Assembly: GCF_001693385.1 (NCBI RefSeq)
Contig: NZ_CP016428.1
Location: forward strand, 3,224,001-3,288,000
DNA: 64,000 nt
Source: Bradyrhizobium icense
GTDB lineage: Bacteria > Pseudomonadota > Alphaproteobacteria > Rhizobiales > Xanthobacteraceae
Reading direction: 5' to 3'
A program made the position numbers and the translations under genes. The notes under the pieces were generated by a model. The model worked only from the letters and a program-made list of their open reading frames with translations. It was not told the DNA's origin and searched no databases. How positions within the stretch are numbered: position 1 is the first letter of the stretch; every line of letters starts with the position of its first letter. Shown here piece after piece: positions 8,834-17,577 of this stretch.

Positions 8834-9559
8834 ATGACGCGAAACCCCAACATGCGGGAAGCCATCCTGAGCGCGGCCGAGCTGTTGTTCTCGACACGCG
8901 GTTTCAATGCCGTCTCGATCCGCGACATTGCGCTGGAGGCGGGCGCCAACCCCGGCAGTATCACCTATCATTTCAAGAGCAAGGACGGCTTGCTGCTCGA
9001 AATCTACAAGCGTCATTGCGGGCCGATGAACAGACGCCGCATCGAGCTGCTGGTGGCGGCAAGGCGCGTGCGCGACATTCAGGACCGGCTGGAAGCGATC
9101 GTGCGCGCCTATATGCAGCCGGCGTTTTCATCGAGCAGCGACCTTGCCGGCGGCGGCGCGCGCTTCACGCGGCTGCGCGCGGTGATGTCGGCCGAAGGCA
9201 ACGCGGTAGTGGGCCGCATCATCGCGGAGATCTTCGACGATACCACCAACGCATTCATCGATGCCATCGCGGAAAGCCTGCCGCATCTGCCGCGGACGAC
9301 GATCGTGTGGCGGTCGCAGTTCCTGCTCGGCGCACTCTATTACACCCTCGTCAATCCGGAGCGGGTGACGCGGCTCTCCCGCGGCGAAGCCGACGGCGGC
9401 GATATGGCTGAGGCGATCGAGCAGATCGTCTCGGCGACGGTCGCCTCGTTGCAGGCATCCGACATCAATCACATCGACAGTGCGTCACGTCGGATTAAGC
9501 CTGTTCAGCAGCGCGCTTTGGCTACCGCTCGAAAGCGGAAAGAGAATCCACCCGACTAG
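8834..9559 (+). CDS. TetR-family transcriptional regulator
   Basis: The protein has 241 residues from ATG 8834 (MTRNPNMRE). The N-terminal helix-turn-helix is clear (ILSAAELLFSTRGF, then IRDIALEAG and SITYHFKSKDGLL, about residues 9-55), followed by a helical ligand-binding domain and a basic tail of about 30 residues (RKRKENPPD end). It is the first gene of the aromatic cluster, 30 bp before the PDC-lactonase-like gene, so it probably controls that operon and itself through the palindrome at 8792. The effector is likely a pathway intermediate (inference). Confidence 0.9.
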   Translation: MTRNPNMREAILSAAELLFSTRGFNAVSIRDIALEAGANPGSITYHFKSKDGLLLEIYKRHCGPMNRRRIELLVAARRVRDIQDRLEAIVRAYMQPAFSSSSDLAGGGARFTRLRAVMSAEGNAVVGRIIAEIFDDTTNAFIDAIAESLPHLPRTTIVWRSQFLLGALYYTLVNPERVTRLSRGEADGGDMAEAIEQIVSATVASLQASDINHIDSASRRIKPVQQRALATARKRKENPPD

Positions 9560-9589
9560 GTACCCGAACCGAGCACTGCAGAAGGCACC

Positions 9590-10459
9590 ATGAACAAGCC
9601 CAGAATTCCCGGACCCGATCCCAACACGCGAACGCCGAAATTCAAGCTCCCACCGCTGGCGTGTGATGCGCATACCCACATCTTTGGCCCCGGCGACAAA
9701 TACCCTTACGCACCTGGACGGCCCTACACGCCGCCCGATGCGTCGCTCGAGGATTTCCGGGCGCTGCACAGGAAGCTCGGGATCGGCCGCGCTGTCATCG
9801 TCAATGCCAGCGTGCACGGTACCGACAACCGCGTGGCGCTCGATGCCATTGCTGTCAGCAACGGGACCTTTCGCGCCGTCGCCAATATCGACGACACCAT
9901 CACCGAGCGCGGCCTTTGCGAATTGCATGACGGAGGCTTCCGCGGCTGCCGCTTCAACTTCGTCCGTCATCTCGGCGGGGTACCCGACATAGCAGCGTTC
10001 CACCGTATTGTTGCGATGGTCGCGCCGCTCGGCTGGCACATCGATCTGCATTTCGACGCGATCGACTTGCCTGAGTATGCGGAGATGCTGGCAAAATTGC
10101 CGGTGCGCTACACCATCGATCACATGGGGCGCGTCAAAGCATCCGACGGTCTCGACCAGCTTCCGTTCCGGACGCTGATCGATCTGATGAAGCGCGATGA
10201 GAAATGCTGGGTCAAGGTGTGCGGGTGCGAGCGGGTATCGTCCGGCGGACCGCCGTTCCACGACGCGGTACCGTTCGCACGGCGCATCGTCGAGACGGCG
10301 CCGGACCGCGTGATCTGGGGAACCGACTGGCCGCATCCCAACGTGAAGGTGATGCCCAACGATGGTGATCTGGTCGATCTCATTCCACTGTTTGCACCGG
10401 AACCGGAACTGCAGCAGAAGATTCTGGTCGATAATCCGGCGCGGCTGTTCGAGTTTTGA
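9590..10459 (+). CDS. Amidohydrolase-2 family hydrolase, 2-pyrone-4,6-dicarboxylate lactonase-like
   Basis: The protein has 289 residues, a TIM-barrel metal-dependent hydrolase of the LigI/AtzF-like Amidohydro_2 family. The start of the barrel has DAHTHIFGP (Asp26, His28, His30), then DHMGR (His178) and GTDWPHPN (Asp246). These are the positions that bind substrate and provide the catalytic base in PDC lactonase. LigI opens 2-pyrone-4,6-dicarboxylate to 4-oxalomesaconate. The next two enzymes in the cluster (GalB-like, LigK-like) consume exactly that product, which strongly supports the assignment, although other lactones remain possible. Confidence 0.8.
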   Translation: MNKPRIPGPDPNTRTPKFKLPPLACDAHTHIFGPGDKYPYAPGRPYTPPDASLEDFRALHRKLGIGRAVIVNASVHGTDNRVALDAIAVSNGTFRAVANIDDTITERGLCELHDGGFRGCRFNFVRHLGGVPDIAAFHRIVAMVAPLGWHIDLHFDAIDLPEYAEMLAKLPVRYTIDHMGRVKASDGLDQLPFRTLIDLMKRDEKCWVKVCGCERVSSGGPPFHDAVPFARRIVETAPDRVIWGTDWPHPNVKVMPNDGDLVDLIPLFAPEPELQQKILVDNPARLFEF

Positions 10460-10472
10460 AGGAGCGCGTGCG

Positions 10473-11477
10473 ATGGCGGACAAACGGAAGCAGTATGGCT
10501 TGAGCCGGCGCCGCGCGCTGCTCGCCGGCATGGCCGCGCTGGCGGCAGCGTTGTTGCTGCCGCAAGTCGCCTGCGCGCAAAGTTATCCGAACCGACCGGT
10601 GCGGCTGATCCTGCCGTTCGGCGCAGGCGGCGTCGCCGACGTCACGGCGCGGCTCGTTACCGAAAAACTCGGCGAAAAGCTCGGCCAACGCTTTGTTATC
10701 GAGAACATGCCGGGCGCCGGGGGCATCAATGCGGCGCGCGCCGTGCTGTCAGCCCCTGCTGACGGTCATACGCTGGCGCTGTTCAGCAACGGCACCGCGA
10801 TTTCCGTATCGCTGTTCAAGAACCTGACGTTCAACCCGATAACCGATTTCGTGCCGGTTTCGAGCATGGGCTATTTCGACTTCATCTTTGTCACCCAGGC
10901 CGGTTCGCCTTATTCGACGCTGGCGGAATTCATCAAGGGGGCAAAGCAAAAGCCCGGCGCGCTCAATGTCGGCACCATCAATGTCGGCTCGACCCAGAAC
11001 CTCGCCGCGCAATTGTTCAAATCGACCGCCGGCGTCGATGTAACCATCGTGCCGTTCCGCAGTTCGCCCGAGGTGCTGATCGCGCTGTTGCGCGGCGACG
11101 TCCAGATGGCGATCGAAAATTACAGCGCGGTGCAGTCGCATATTGCCGACAAGGCCGCCATTGCCGTGTCATCGTCCGGCTCGGTACGCACCACGTTCCT
11201 GCCCGACGTGCCGACGGTGAAGGAAGCCGGCGGCGGGGATTTCGAGGCGCGATCCTGGAACGCGATCTTTGCGCCGAAGGGCACGCCGCCGGAGGTGATC
11301 AGGACGCTCAACGCCGCGCTGCACGAGGTGCTCGAGTTGCCCGACTTGAAGAAGCGCGCGCTCGATCTCGGCATCGAGGCCAAGGCCGGTTCGCCCGAAG
11401 AAATCCTCGATAGGCTGAAGGGTGATATCGATAAGTGGGCGGCAGTGATCGAGCGGGCAGGAATTGCCAAACAATAG
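10473..11477 (+). CDS. Bug/TctC-family periplasmic solute receptor
   Basis: The protein has 334 residues from ATG 10473, with AAGGAG 8 nt upstream; a longer frame starting at 10362 would overlap the previous gene. The N-terminus has a signal sequence with an SRRR start and an AxA-type cut site after VACA (about residue 33). The mature part shows the Bug landmarks YPNRPVRLILPFGAGG and AAPADGHTL-like. Such receptors bind carboxylates or aromatic acids for tripartite (TctABC) carriers. No TctA or TctB membrane genes are present here, so it may serve a carrier encoded elsewhere or act in sensing. Confidence 0.92.
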   Translation: MADKRKQYGLSRRRALLAGMAALAAALLLPQVACAQSYPNRPVRLILPFGAGGVADVTARLVTEKLGEKLGQRFVIENMPGAGGINAARAVLSAPADGHTLALFSNGTAISVSLFKNLTFNPITDFVPVSSMGYFDFIFVTQAGSPYSTLAEFIKGAKQKPGALNVGTINVGSTQNLAAQLFKSTAGVDVTIVPFRSSPEVLIALLRGDVQMAIENYSAVQSHIADKAAIAVSSSGSVRTTFLPDVPTVKEAGGGDFEARSWNAIFAPKGTPPEVIRTLNAALHEVLELPDLKKRALDLGIEAKAGSPEEILDRLKGDIDKWAAVIERAGIAKQ

Positions 11478-11535
11478 TCGCGCGGCCGGTGTGGCGGCCG
11501 GCCACGTGCAACGAGCGAAGGAGGAAATCCCGATC

Positions 11536-12261
11536 ATGAGCAATGCTGGCAAAACAGGCCTTGTGGTTACCGCGCATCCCGGCGATTTCGTCTGGCGCGC
11601 AGGCGGCGCGATCGCGCTGCATGCCAAGAAGGGCTACCGCATCAAGATCGCGTGTCTCTCGTTCGGCGAGCGCGGCGAGAGCCAGTTCGCCTGGAAGGAG
11701 GCGGACGCGACCATGGAGAAGGTCAAGGCCGGAAGGCGCGACGAGGCGCAGCGCGCGGCGGAGATGCTGGGCGCGGAAATTGAGTTCTTCGACGCCGGCG
11801 ACTATCCGCTGCGGCTGACGGAAGCGCATTTCGATCGCATGGTGGGTATCTACCGCGAGCTCAATCCGTCCTTCGTACTGACCCATGCGCTGGAGGATCC
11901 CTATAATTTCGATCATCCGAACGCGGCGCACTTTGCCCAGGAAACCCGCGTGGTCGCGCAGGCGATGGGCCACAAGCCCGGCGCCAAATATACCTATTCA
12001 GCGCCGCCGGTATTTTTGTTCGAGCCGCACCAGCCGGAGATGTGCAATTTCAAGCCGCAGGTGATCCTCAACATCGACGAGGTCTGGGGGATCAAGCGCA
12101 AGACGTTCGAGATTCTCGCGGCCCAGAAGCATCTGTGGGCCTATTACGAGCGTGTCGCGCTGCAGCGGGGCGTGCAGGGTGGCCGCAATACGGGCAAGCC
12201 GATGACCTATGGCGAGGCCTATCAGCGGCTGTTCCCGATGGCGATGGAGGAACTGGCATGA
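11536..12261 (+). CDS. galB: 4-oxalomesaconate hydratase, GalB-like (PIG-L fold)
   Basis: The protein has 241 residues from ATG 11536, with AAGGAGG about 12 nt upstream. The PIG-L metal motif is present in the GalB variant TAHPGDFVWRAGGA near the N-terminus, with FGERGES and DPYNFDHP downstream. Pseudomonas GalB is a zinc-dependent PIG-L-family enzyme that adds water to 4-oxalomesaconate, giving 4-carboxy-4-hydroxy-2-oxoadipate in gallate and protocatechuate meta-cleavage. The resemblance in motif spacing is close. It overlaps the LigK-like gene by 4 bp (ATGA), a tight translational coupling that fits consecutive steps. Confidence 0.82.
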   Translation: MSNAGKTGLVVTAHPGDFVWRAGGAIALHAKKGYRIKIACLSFGERGESQFAWKEADATMEKVKAGRRDEAQRAAEMLGAEIEFFDAGDYPLRLTEAHFDRMVGIYRELNPSFVLTHALEDPYNFDHPNAAHFAQETRVVAQAMGHKPGAKYTYSAPPVFLFEPHQPEMCNFKPQVILNIDEVWGIKRKTFEILAAQKHLWAYYERVALQRGVQGGRNTGKPMTYGEAYQRLFPMAMEELA

Positions 12262-12950
12262 AGACGGTCGTCGTCCGCAATATCAAGCGCACCGAGCCTG
12301 ATATCGTAAGGCGGCTGGGCGCGCTCGGCGTCGCCACCGCGCACGAGGCCTATGGCCGCTTCGGGCTGATGAAACCGTATCTGCGCCCGGTGTGGAGCGG
12401 GGCGGAGACGTCAGGCACTGCCGTGACCGTGCTGGCGCAGCCCGGCGACAACTGGATGATCCATGTCGCGGTGGAGCAATGCCAGCCCGGCGACATCCTG
12501 GTTGTCGGCTGCACGGCTGACAATACGGATGGCATGTTCGGCGATCTGCTGGCGACTTCGCTGATGGCGCGCGGCGTCAAGGGCCTCGTCATCGACGCCG
12601 GCGTTCGCGACGCCAAATCGCTTCGCGAAATGGGCTTTCCGGTGTGGTCGAAGGCGATCTCGGCCAAAGGCACGGTCAAGGCGACGCTGGGCGCGGTCAA
12701 CGTGCCCGTGGTCTGCGCCGGCATCAACGTGGTGCCGGGCGATGCGGTCGTTGCCGATGATGACGGCGTCGTGGTGATCGGGCGCAGGGACGCGGCCGAT
12801 GTCGTCGCCAAGGGCGAGAAGCGCGTCGCCGACGAAGACGGCAAGCGCAAGCAGTTGGCGGCGGGCGTGCTCGGGCTCGACATGTACAAGATGCGCGATC
12901 CGCTGGCGAAGGCCGGGCTCGTCTATGTCGACGAGTTGGAGGAGGACTGA
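12258..12950 (+). CDS. ligK: 4-carboxy-4-hydroxy-2-oxoadipate aldolase (LigK/GalC/RraA fold)
   Basis: The protein has 230 residues from ATG 12258, overlapping the preceding stop. The RraA-like fold shows GVATAHEAYGR near residue 25 and VIDAGVRDAKSLREMGFPV around residues 110-128, which contains the Asp/Arg residues that bind the metal and pyruvate enolate in class II HMG/CHA aldolases. The enzyme cleaves 4-carboxy-4-hydroxy-2-oxoadipate to pyruvate and oxaloacetate and often also decarboxylates oxaloacetate. Its position directly after the hydratase makes the assignment firm, more so than the fold alone would. Confidence 0.87.
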   Translation: MKTVVVRNIKRTEPDIVRRLGALGVATAHEAYGRFGLMKPYLRPVWSGAETSGTAVTVLAQPGDNWMIHVAVEQCQPGDILVVGCTADNTDGMFGDLLATSLMARGVKGLVIDAGVRDAKSLREMGFPVWSKAISAKGTVKATLGAVNVPVVCAGINVVPGDAVVADDDGVVVIGRRDAADVVAKGEKRVADEDGKRKQLAAGVLGLDMYKMRDPLAKAGLVYVDELEED

Positions 12951-12951
12951 G

Positions 12952-13803
12952 GTGGCGATGCGCCTGCGCACCTTGCTCGGCGACCATCTTGGCACGACCG
13001 CGCTGAAGAACGGCTCGATCAGATCGGATATGGTCGCGTTCGATTTTGCGCAGTATTCGCCGACCAACAAAGGCTTCAAGCCGATGGTCCGCGAAGCGGC
13101 GTTCGACGTCTCGGAAATGGCGATCGTCACCTATTTGATGGCGAGGTCGTTCGGCAAGCCGATGGTGCTGCTGCCGGATGTCGTGCTGGCCCGGTTTCAG
13201 CACGGGCATGCGCTGTACAATGCGAAGGCGGGCAAGCTTGCGCCACGCGATCTCAAGGGTAAACGCGTCGGTATTCGGTCCTTCACCACGACGACCGGGG
13301 CATGGCTGCGCGGCATCCTCGCCAATGACTATGGCGTCGATCTCGATTCGATCGAATGGATGACGTTCGAGGACGCCCATGTCGCGGAATTCGTGGATAC
13401 GACCAAACGGGCACCCGCAGGCAAGCAGATCGTGCAGATGCTGATCGACGGCGAACTCGATGCGGTGCTCGGCGAAAAATCTGACCATCCGGATTTGAAG
13501 CCGCTGTTTTCCGATGTCGCTGCGGAAGAGAAAGCCTGGTTCGACAGGCACAAGGTGGTGCCGATCAACCACATGGTGGTGGTGAGCCAGGCGATGTCCG
13601 AGAAGCATCCCGACGCGGTGCGCGAGGTCCATCGTCTGCTCGCCGAATCCGCCACCGCCTCGCCCGCCGCGCCGCGTTTCAGCCGGGACGAAATGCAGCG
13701 TTCGCTGCAACTGATCATCGATTACTCCGCGCAGCAAAAGCTCATCCCGCGTGCGTTCGGTGTGGATGAACTGTTCGACAATGCGACACGGGCGCTCTGG
13801 TAA
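12952..13803 (+). CDS. 4,5-dihydroxyphthalate decarboxylase-like protein
   Basis: The protein has 283 residues from GTG 12952, chosen because GGAGGA lies 6 nt upstream; ATG 12958 is an alternative. The sequence resembles Pht5/OphC-type 4,5-dihydroxyphthalate decarboxylases, which have a periplasmic-binding-protein-like fold without a signal peptide (KGKRVGIRSFTTTTGAWLRGIL, DGELDAVLGE). True Pht5 enzymes are somewhat longer (about 330). It could decarboxylate an aromatic diacid before ring cleavage, or it could be a cytoplasmic binding protein of the NMT1/ABC type. The 2-bp gap to ligK shows it belongs to the operon. Confidence 0.65.
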   Translation: MAMRLRTLLGDHLGTTALKNGSIRSDMVAFDFAQYSPTNKGFKPMVREAAFDVSEMAIVTYLMARSFGKPMVLLPDVVLARFQHGHALYNAKAGKLAPRDLKGKRVGIRSFTTTTGAWLRGILANDYGVDLDSIEWMTFEDAHVAEFVDTTKRAPAGKQIVQMLIDGELDAVLGEKSDHPDLKPLFSDVAAEEKAWFDRHKVVPINHMVVVSQAMSEKHPDAVREVHRLLAESATASPAAPRFSRDEMQRSLQLIIDYSAQQKLIPRAFGVDELFDNATRALW

Positions 13804-13873
13804 CCCCGCTCACCGATGTCATCATCCGCGGGGGATGACGGACTGAGAGAAATCAACGGTCAGGAGAACCAAC

Positions 13874-14824
13874 ATGACCCCCGAGCCGATTTTCGATCTC
13901 GCCCATCTCGGCCATATGGAATTGCTGACGCCGAAGCCGGACGAGAGCCTGAAATTCTTCGTCGACGTCATGGGCATGACCGTCAGCGGCCGGAAGGGCG
14001 AGTCGGTCTACCTGCGCGGCTGGGACGATTACGAACGCTATTCGCTCAAGCTGACGGCCTCGAAAACTTCCGGAATGGAGCACATGGCGTTACGCGCGCG
14101 CAGCCCGCAGGCGCTGGAGCGTCGCGTCGCCGCGCTGAAAGGCTCGGGATTCGACATCGGCTGGATCGACGGCGACATGGGGCAGGGGCCTGCGTTCCGC
14201 TGCCGCGACCCCGATGGCCATATCGTCGAGCTCTATTACGAGACCGAATGGTTTCAGGCGCCGCCCGAACTCAAGCCGGCGTTGAAGAACCAGGCGCAGC
14301 GCTTTCCGGCGCGCGGCGTCAATGTTCGCCGGCTCGATCACCTCAATTGCCTGGCCGTCGACATCAAGGCAAACCGGCTCTTCTTCGAAAACTATCTGGG
14401 CTTGCGCACCACCGAGCAGATCGTGCTGAACGACGGCACGGAGGCCGCGATGTGGATGACGATGTCGAACAAGAGCTACGACTTCGCCTATACCCGCGAT
14501 CACTACGGCAAGGCCGGTCGCTTCCACCACGTCACTTACGCCCTCGACAGCCGCGAGGAGATTTTGCGTGCCGCCGATATCTTTCTCGAAAACGGCGTTC
14601 ACATCGAGACCGGTCCGCACAAGCACGCGATCCAGCAGACCTTCTTTCTCTATGTCTACGAGCCCGGCGGCAACCGCGTCGAAGTCGCCAATGCCGGCGC
14701 CCGCCTCATTCTCGCGCCCGACTGGAAGCCGATTATCTGGACAGAAGACGAGCGCAAGAAGGGCCAGGCCTGGGGCCTGAAGACGATCGAGTCATTCCAT
14801 ACCCACGGCACGCCGCCGGTGTGA
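13874..14824 (+). CDS. Type I (VOC) extradiol ring-cleavage dioxygenase
   Basis: The protein has 316 residues with two VOC modules. The C-terminal module carries the Fe(II) triad of catechol 2,3-dioxygenases: His156 (LDHLNCL), His218/219 (FHHVTY) and Glu270 (NRVEVAN). It also has second-shell His251 and Tyr260 at the spacing found in BphC and XylE (10 residues before the Glu for Tyr, 19 for His). The enzyme should open a catecholic ring next to the hydroxyls. CAGGAG precedes the start. It is 70 bp after the decarboxylase-like gene and closes the operon. Protocatechuate/gallate dioxygenases that feed the LigI-GalB-LigK route are normally of the unrelated LigAB type, so the substrate is an open question. 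Confidence 0.85.
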   Translation: MTPEPIFDLAHLGHMELLTPKPDESLKFFVDVMGMTVSGRKGESVYLRGWDDYERYSLKLTASKTSGMEHMALRARSPQALERRVAALKGSGFDIGWIDGDMGQGPAFRCRDPDGHIVELYYETEWFQAPPELKPALKNQAQRFPARGVNVRRLDHLNCLAVDIKANRLFFENYLGLRTTEQIVLNDGTEAAMWMTMSNKSYDFAYTRDHYGKAGRFHHVTYALDSREEILRAADIFLENGVHIETGPHKHAIQQTFFLYVYEPGGNRVEVANAGARLILAPDWKPIIWTEDERKKGQAWGLKTIESFHTHGTPPV

Positions 14825-14945
14825 GGCGACGTTTGCCGGCCCTCGGTCAGCGGACGTCTAAAAAATGGGGAAGATGACCAGCCTTGCGGCCGCGATGTGA
14901 CGCACCATGTTGATGCGAACGTGCGAATGACGTGGTGGTTGGTCG

Positions 14946-16154
14946 ATGGCAGAGCTAGTGGATTTCTCCAGCGAGTCTTTTCTTCGTGATCCCCAGAAGG
15001 GCGTGGCCCTGTTGCGGTCATCCGGACCCGTCGTCGCGACGAAGTTTCCCATTCTAGGCCGGCTCTGGGTCACCACGACCTATGAGGCGGCGGCGCGCGT
15101 GCTAAAGGACAGCACGACATTCACGCTGCGCAAGGAGGGCGGCTCGCTCGTCGGCTTGCCCTGGTGGATGCCGAAGCTGATCAGGGCCCTCGCCAACAAC
15201 ATGCTCACAATGGACGAACCGGATCACACGCGGCTGCGCGACATCGTCGACGAAGCGTTCCGTCGCCGAGCCGTGATGGACATGGAAACACACATCCGCG
15301 CCATCGCCGATCGCCTCGCCGATGAATTGTTTGCGGCGGGAAGCCCGGCCGATCTGGTGCAGCGCTATGCGCGGATGTTGCCGCTTGCGGTGATCTGCGA
15401 ACTACTCGGCCTGCCGTCGGCCGACCGGCCGAAGTTCATCGCCTGGGCCAATTCAATCGCGAATCTCACCAGCGCGTTCGGCTTTCTGCGGTTGATGGGC
15501 GGAATGATGAAGATGCGGCGCTATCTGAAAGGGCGTCTGCAGGTCGCCCGGGAACAGGGCGGCGAAGGATTGATTGCCGAGCTTGTGCGGGTCGAGAAGG
15601 AAGGCGGGCGCATCACGCCGGACGAAATGGTCTCGATGGTGTTTCTCTTGCTGGGAGCGGGCTCCGAAACCACCACCCATCTGATCAGCGGATCAGTGTT
15701 GGAATTGCTGAAAGATCCTGCGCGGCGCGATTGGCTGGCAGCGGACTGGAGCCGCGCTGGCCTTGCGGTGGAAGAATTTTTGCGCTTCGTCTCGCCGGTG
15801 CAATTTTCAAAACCGCGCTACGTGCGCCATGACGTCGATATCGAGGGCGTGAAATTGAAGAAGGGTGACAGGGTCATGGCGATGATCGTCGCCGCCAACC
15901 TTGACCCGGGGTCAAACGAGTGCCCCGAACGGCTCGACCTCGAGCGGCGGCCGAATCGACACCTGTCGTTCGGGACCGGAATTCATTTCTGCCTCGGCCA
16001 CCAGCTCGCGCGGATCGAAGGAATCTGCGCCCTGCAGGCGCTGTTCACCCGCTGGCCGGGACTGAAGCTGGCGGTCGACCCATCGCAAATTCATTGGCGG
16101 AGGCGGCCCGGCATTCGGATGATCGCGGAGCTGCCGGTTGTGGCAGGCGCTTGA
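14946..16154 (+). CDS. Cytochrome P450
   Basis: The protein has 402 residues, a normal length for a soluble bacterial P450. The I-helix oxygen-binding motif is GAGSETT (237-243), the ExxR is EEFLR (Glu277-Arg280), and the haem loop is FGTGIHFCLG with Cys349 as thiolate ligand. No ferredoxin or reductase gene is adjacent. It follows the aromatic operon by 121 bp on the same strand, and the 14825-14945 spacer may hold its own promoter. Substrate unknown; a hydrophobic or aromatic compound is likely from the context. Confidence 0.93.
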   Translation: MAELVDFSSESFLRDPQKGVALLRSSGPVVATKFPILGRLWVTTTYEAAARVLKDSTTFTLRKEGGSLVGLPWWMPKLIRALANNMLTMDEPDHTRLRDIVDEAFRRRAVMDMETHIRAIADRLADELFAAGSPADLVQRYARMLPLAVICELLGLPSADRPKFIAWANSIANLTSAFGFLRLMGGMMKMRRYLKGRLQVAREQGGEGLIAELVRVEKEGGRITPDEMVSMVFLLLGAGSETTTHLISGSVLELLKDPARRDWLAADWSRAGLAVEEFLRFVSPVQFSKPRYVRHDVDIEGVKLKKGDRVMAMIVAANLDPGSNECPERLDLERRPNRHLSFGTGIHFCLGHQLARIEGICALQALFTRWPGLKLAVDPSQIHWRRRPGIRMIAELPVVAGA

Positions 16155-16177
16155 ACGGCGGGGCTAAAGAAAAAGGC

Positions 16178-16251
16178 TGGCTGGGGAACCTGGATTCGAA
16201 CCAAGACAAACAGAGTCAGAGTCTGTTGTGCTACCGTTACACCATTCCCCA
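16178..16251 (-). tRNA. tRNA-Gln(CUG)
   Basis: On the reverse strand a full cloverleaf can be drawn: acceptor TGGGGAA/TTCCCCA, D-arm GTGT/GCAC, anticodon stem ACAGA/TCTGT with loop CTCTGAC (anticodon CTG), T-arm CTTGG-TTCGAAT-CCAGG, discriminator G and encoded CCA. It sits between the P450 gene and the integrase, so it marks the core/island border. Confidence 0.95.
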
Positions 16252-16362
16252 TCGAAACTACTGAAATATCAGAGCTTTTCTCGAAAGTTTTCCAGTATGA
16301 GCCGGGAGTTTTCCAAACCCGGCGATTTGCAGGGCTCATATAGCCGGGTCGACGTTCGTGGT

Positions 16363-17577
16363 CTAGTCCTTCTTGTCGCCGCCGCTTACGAGGCGGAGCC
16401 GCTTCTGGCCATCGGCGCCAACTTGCATCTGATCCTTGAAGCGCATGTAGTGCTCGACGTTCTGGCGAGACATACCAATGTCATTGGCGATCTGATCAAC
16501 CTCATACCCTTGTTCGGCGCGGGCGAGTATGCCGGTGCCGCGCAAGCCGTGGATCGTGGGGTGGTCTGCATCTTCCGGGTCGATGTCCCACTCGTACTTC
16601 TTGGCTTGTGCGGCGACCCACAGTTTCCAGCGGCGGCAGAGCTCGCGACCCTCCACAGTATCAGCCAGCCAGCGTCCCCACCGCGCTCGGAGCCCGTCTG
16701 CGGTGTATGGCGCGCCCTTCGGGGAGTAGAGGTAAAGGTCCTCGCGGAAGCGATCGATCGGCTTCAGCCAGCGCGAGTTAGTGTAGGTCACAGGCGTTTC
16801 CGCCCAGCGGTCGATTTCGAGCGCATCGGCCGTGGCAAGGGGGATATGGAAAGCACGGCGCCGCTTCCGAGTCTTCTTCGGTCGGCACCACAAGCCGTTT
16901 CGGTCGCGGTGCTCCGGTCCCATCCTGATAAGGTCGCTGCCGCGCTGGCAGGTTATGGTGCCAAGCCGCACCATCCGAACGAGATCCGTCCAGGCGTGCA
17001 GACGAACGTAGCCGACGGCCCAAGTAGGCCACGGCACATGGCCGCGATCTGGAATGTCGAAATCCTTCACTTTGTCGAACGGGTTGGTCTTAGCGAGATC
17101 GAGCGGGATGGCCCAATCCCAGATCGTGCGCCCCACCGATAGCATCTGGTTTGCCATCACCAGCGTTTCTTTCATGCCGTCGCGCGCGGTCTGCACGATC
17201 AGCGGCGTCAAGTCCTTGACAGCCACCATGCCCCACGTCTCGTGCGCCTCGAAGCGGCGCATGGTCACTTCGTAATTTAATTGGGTGCCTTCGGACAAGC
17301 GCTTGAATTCGTCGCTGTCACGATATCGAACAATGAGATCACCTACGGAGCCAGCTGGATATGCCGTCGGCGTTGTCTTCTGGCGCCGTTCGACCTCCCT
17401 CCAAAATGCTGCGGGCTTCGCATCGGCATTGGGCAGAAGAACGCGCTCTCCCTCTCGTTCGGTGCCTCGCCCAGGGTTCCAATAATAGTAGGTGTAGACC
17501 TTGCCGCTCTTCTTGCGGATGGTCTTTTTCTCGACGCCCTCAGGCAACACCACGCCGGTTTCCCTTCTTCTTGCCAA
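16363..17577 (-). CDS. Tyrosine recombinase / phage-type integrase
   Basis: The protein has 404 residues. The catalytic set is visible: Arg212 (CQRGSDL), His343-x-x-Arg346 (TIHGLRGTG) and nucleophile Tyr377 (VEHYMRF). The N-terminal part (about 75-175) has the SAM-like core-binding domain. The enzyme catalyses site-specific integration and excision. It lies 111 bp from tRNA-Gln(CUG), on the 5' side of that gene, and is transcribed towards it. The small helix-turn-helix gene upstream overlaps its start. I did not find the second attachment site by eye. Confidence 0.93.
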   Translation of the reverse strand: MARRRETGVVLPEGVEKKTIRKKSGKVYTYYYWNPGRGTEREGERVLLPNADAKPAAFWREVERRQKTTPTAYPAGSVGDLIVRYRDSDEFKRLSEGTQLNYEVTMRRFEAHETWGMVAVKDLTPLIVQTARDGMKETLVMANQMLSVGRTIWDWAIPLDLAKTNPFDKVKDFDIPDRGHVPWPTWAVGYVRLHAWTDLVRMVRLGTITCQRGSDLIRMGPEHRDRNGLWCRPKKTRKRRRAFHIPLATADALEIDRWAETPVTYTNSRWLKPIDRFREDLYLYSPKGAPYTADGLRARWGRWLADTVEGRELCRRWKLWVAAQAKKYEWDIDPEDADHPTIHGLRGTGILARAEQGYEVDQIANDIGMSRQNVEHYMRFKDQMQVGADGQKRLRLVSGGDKKD

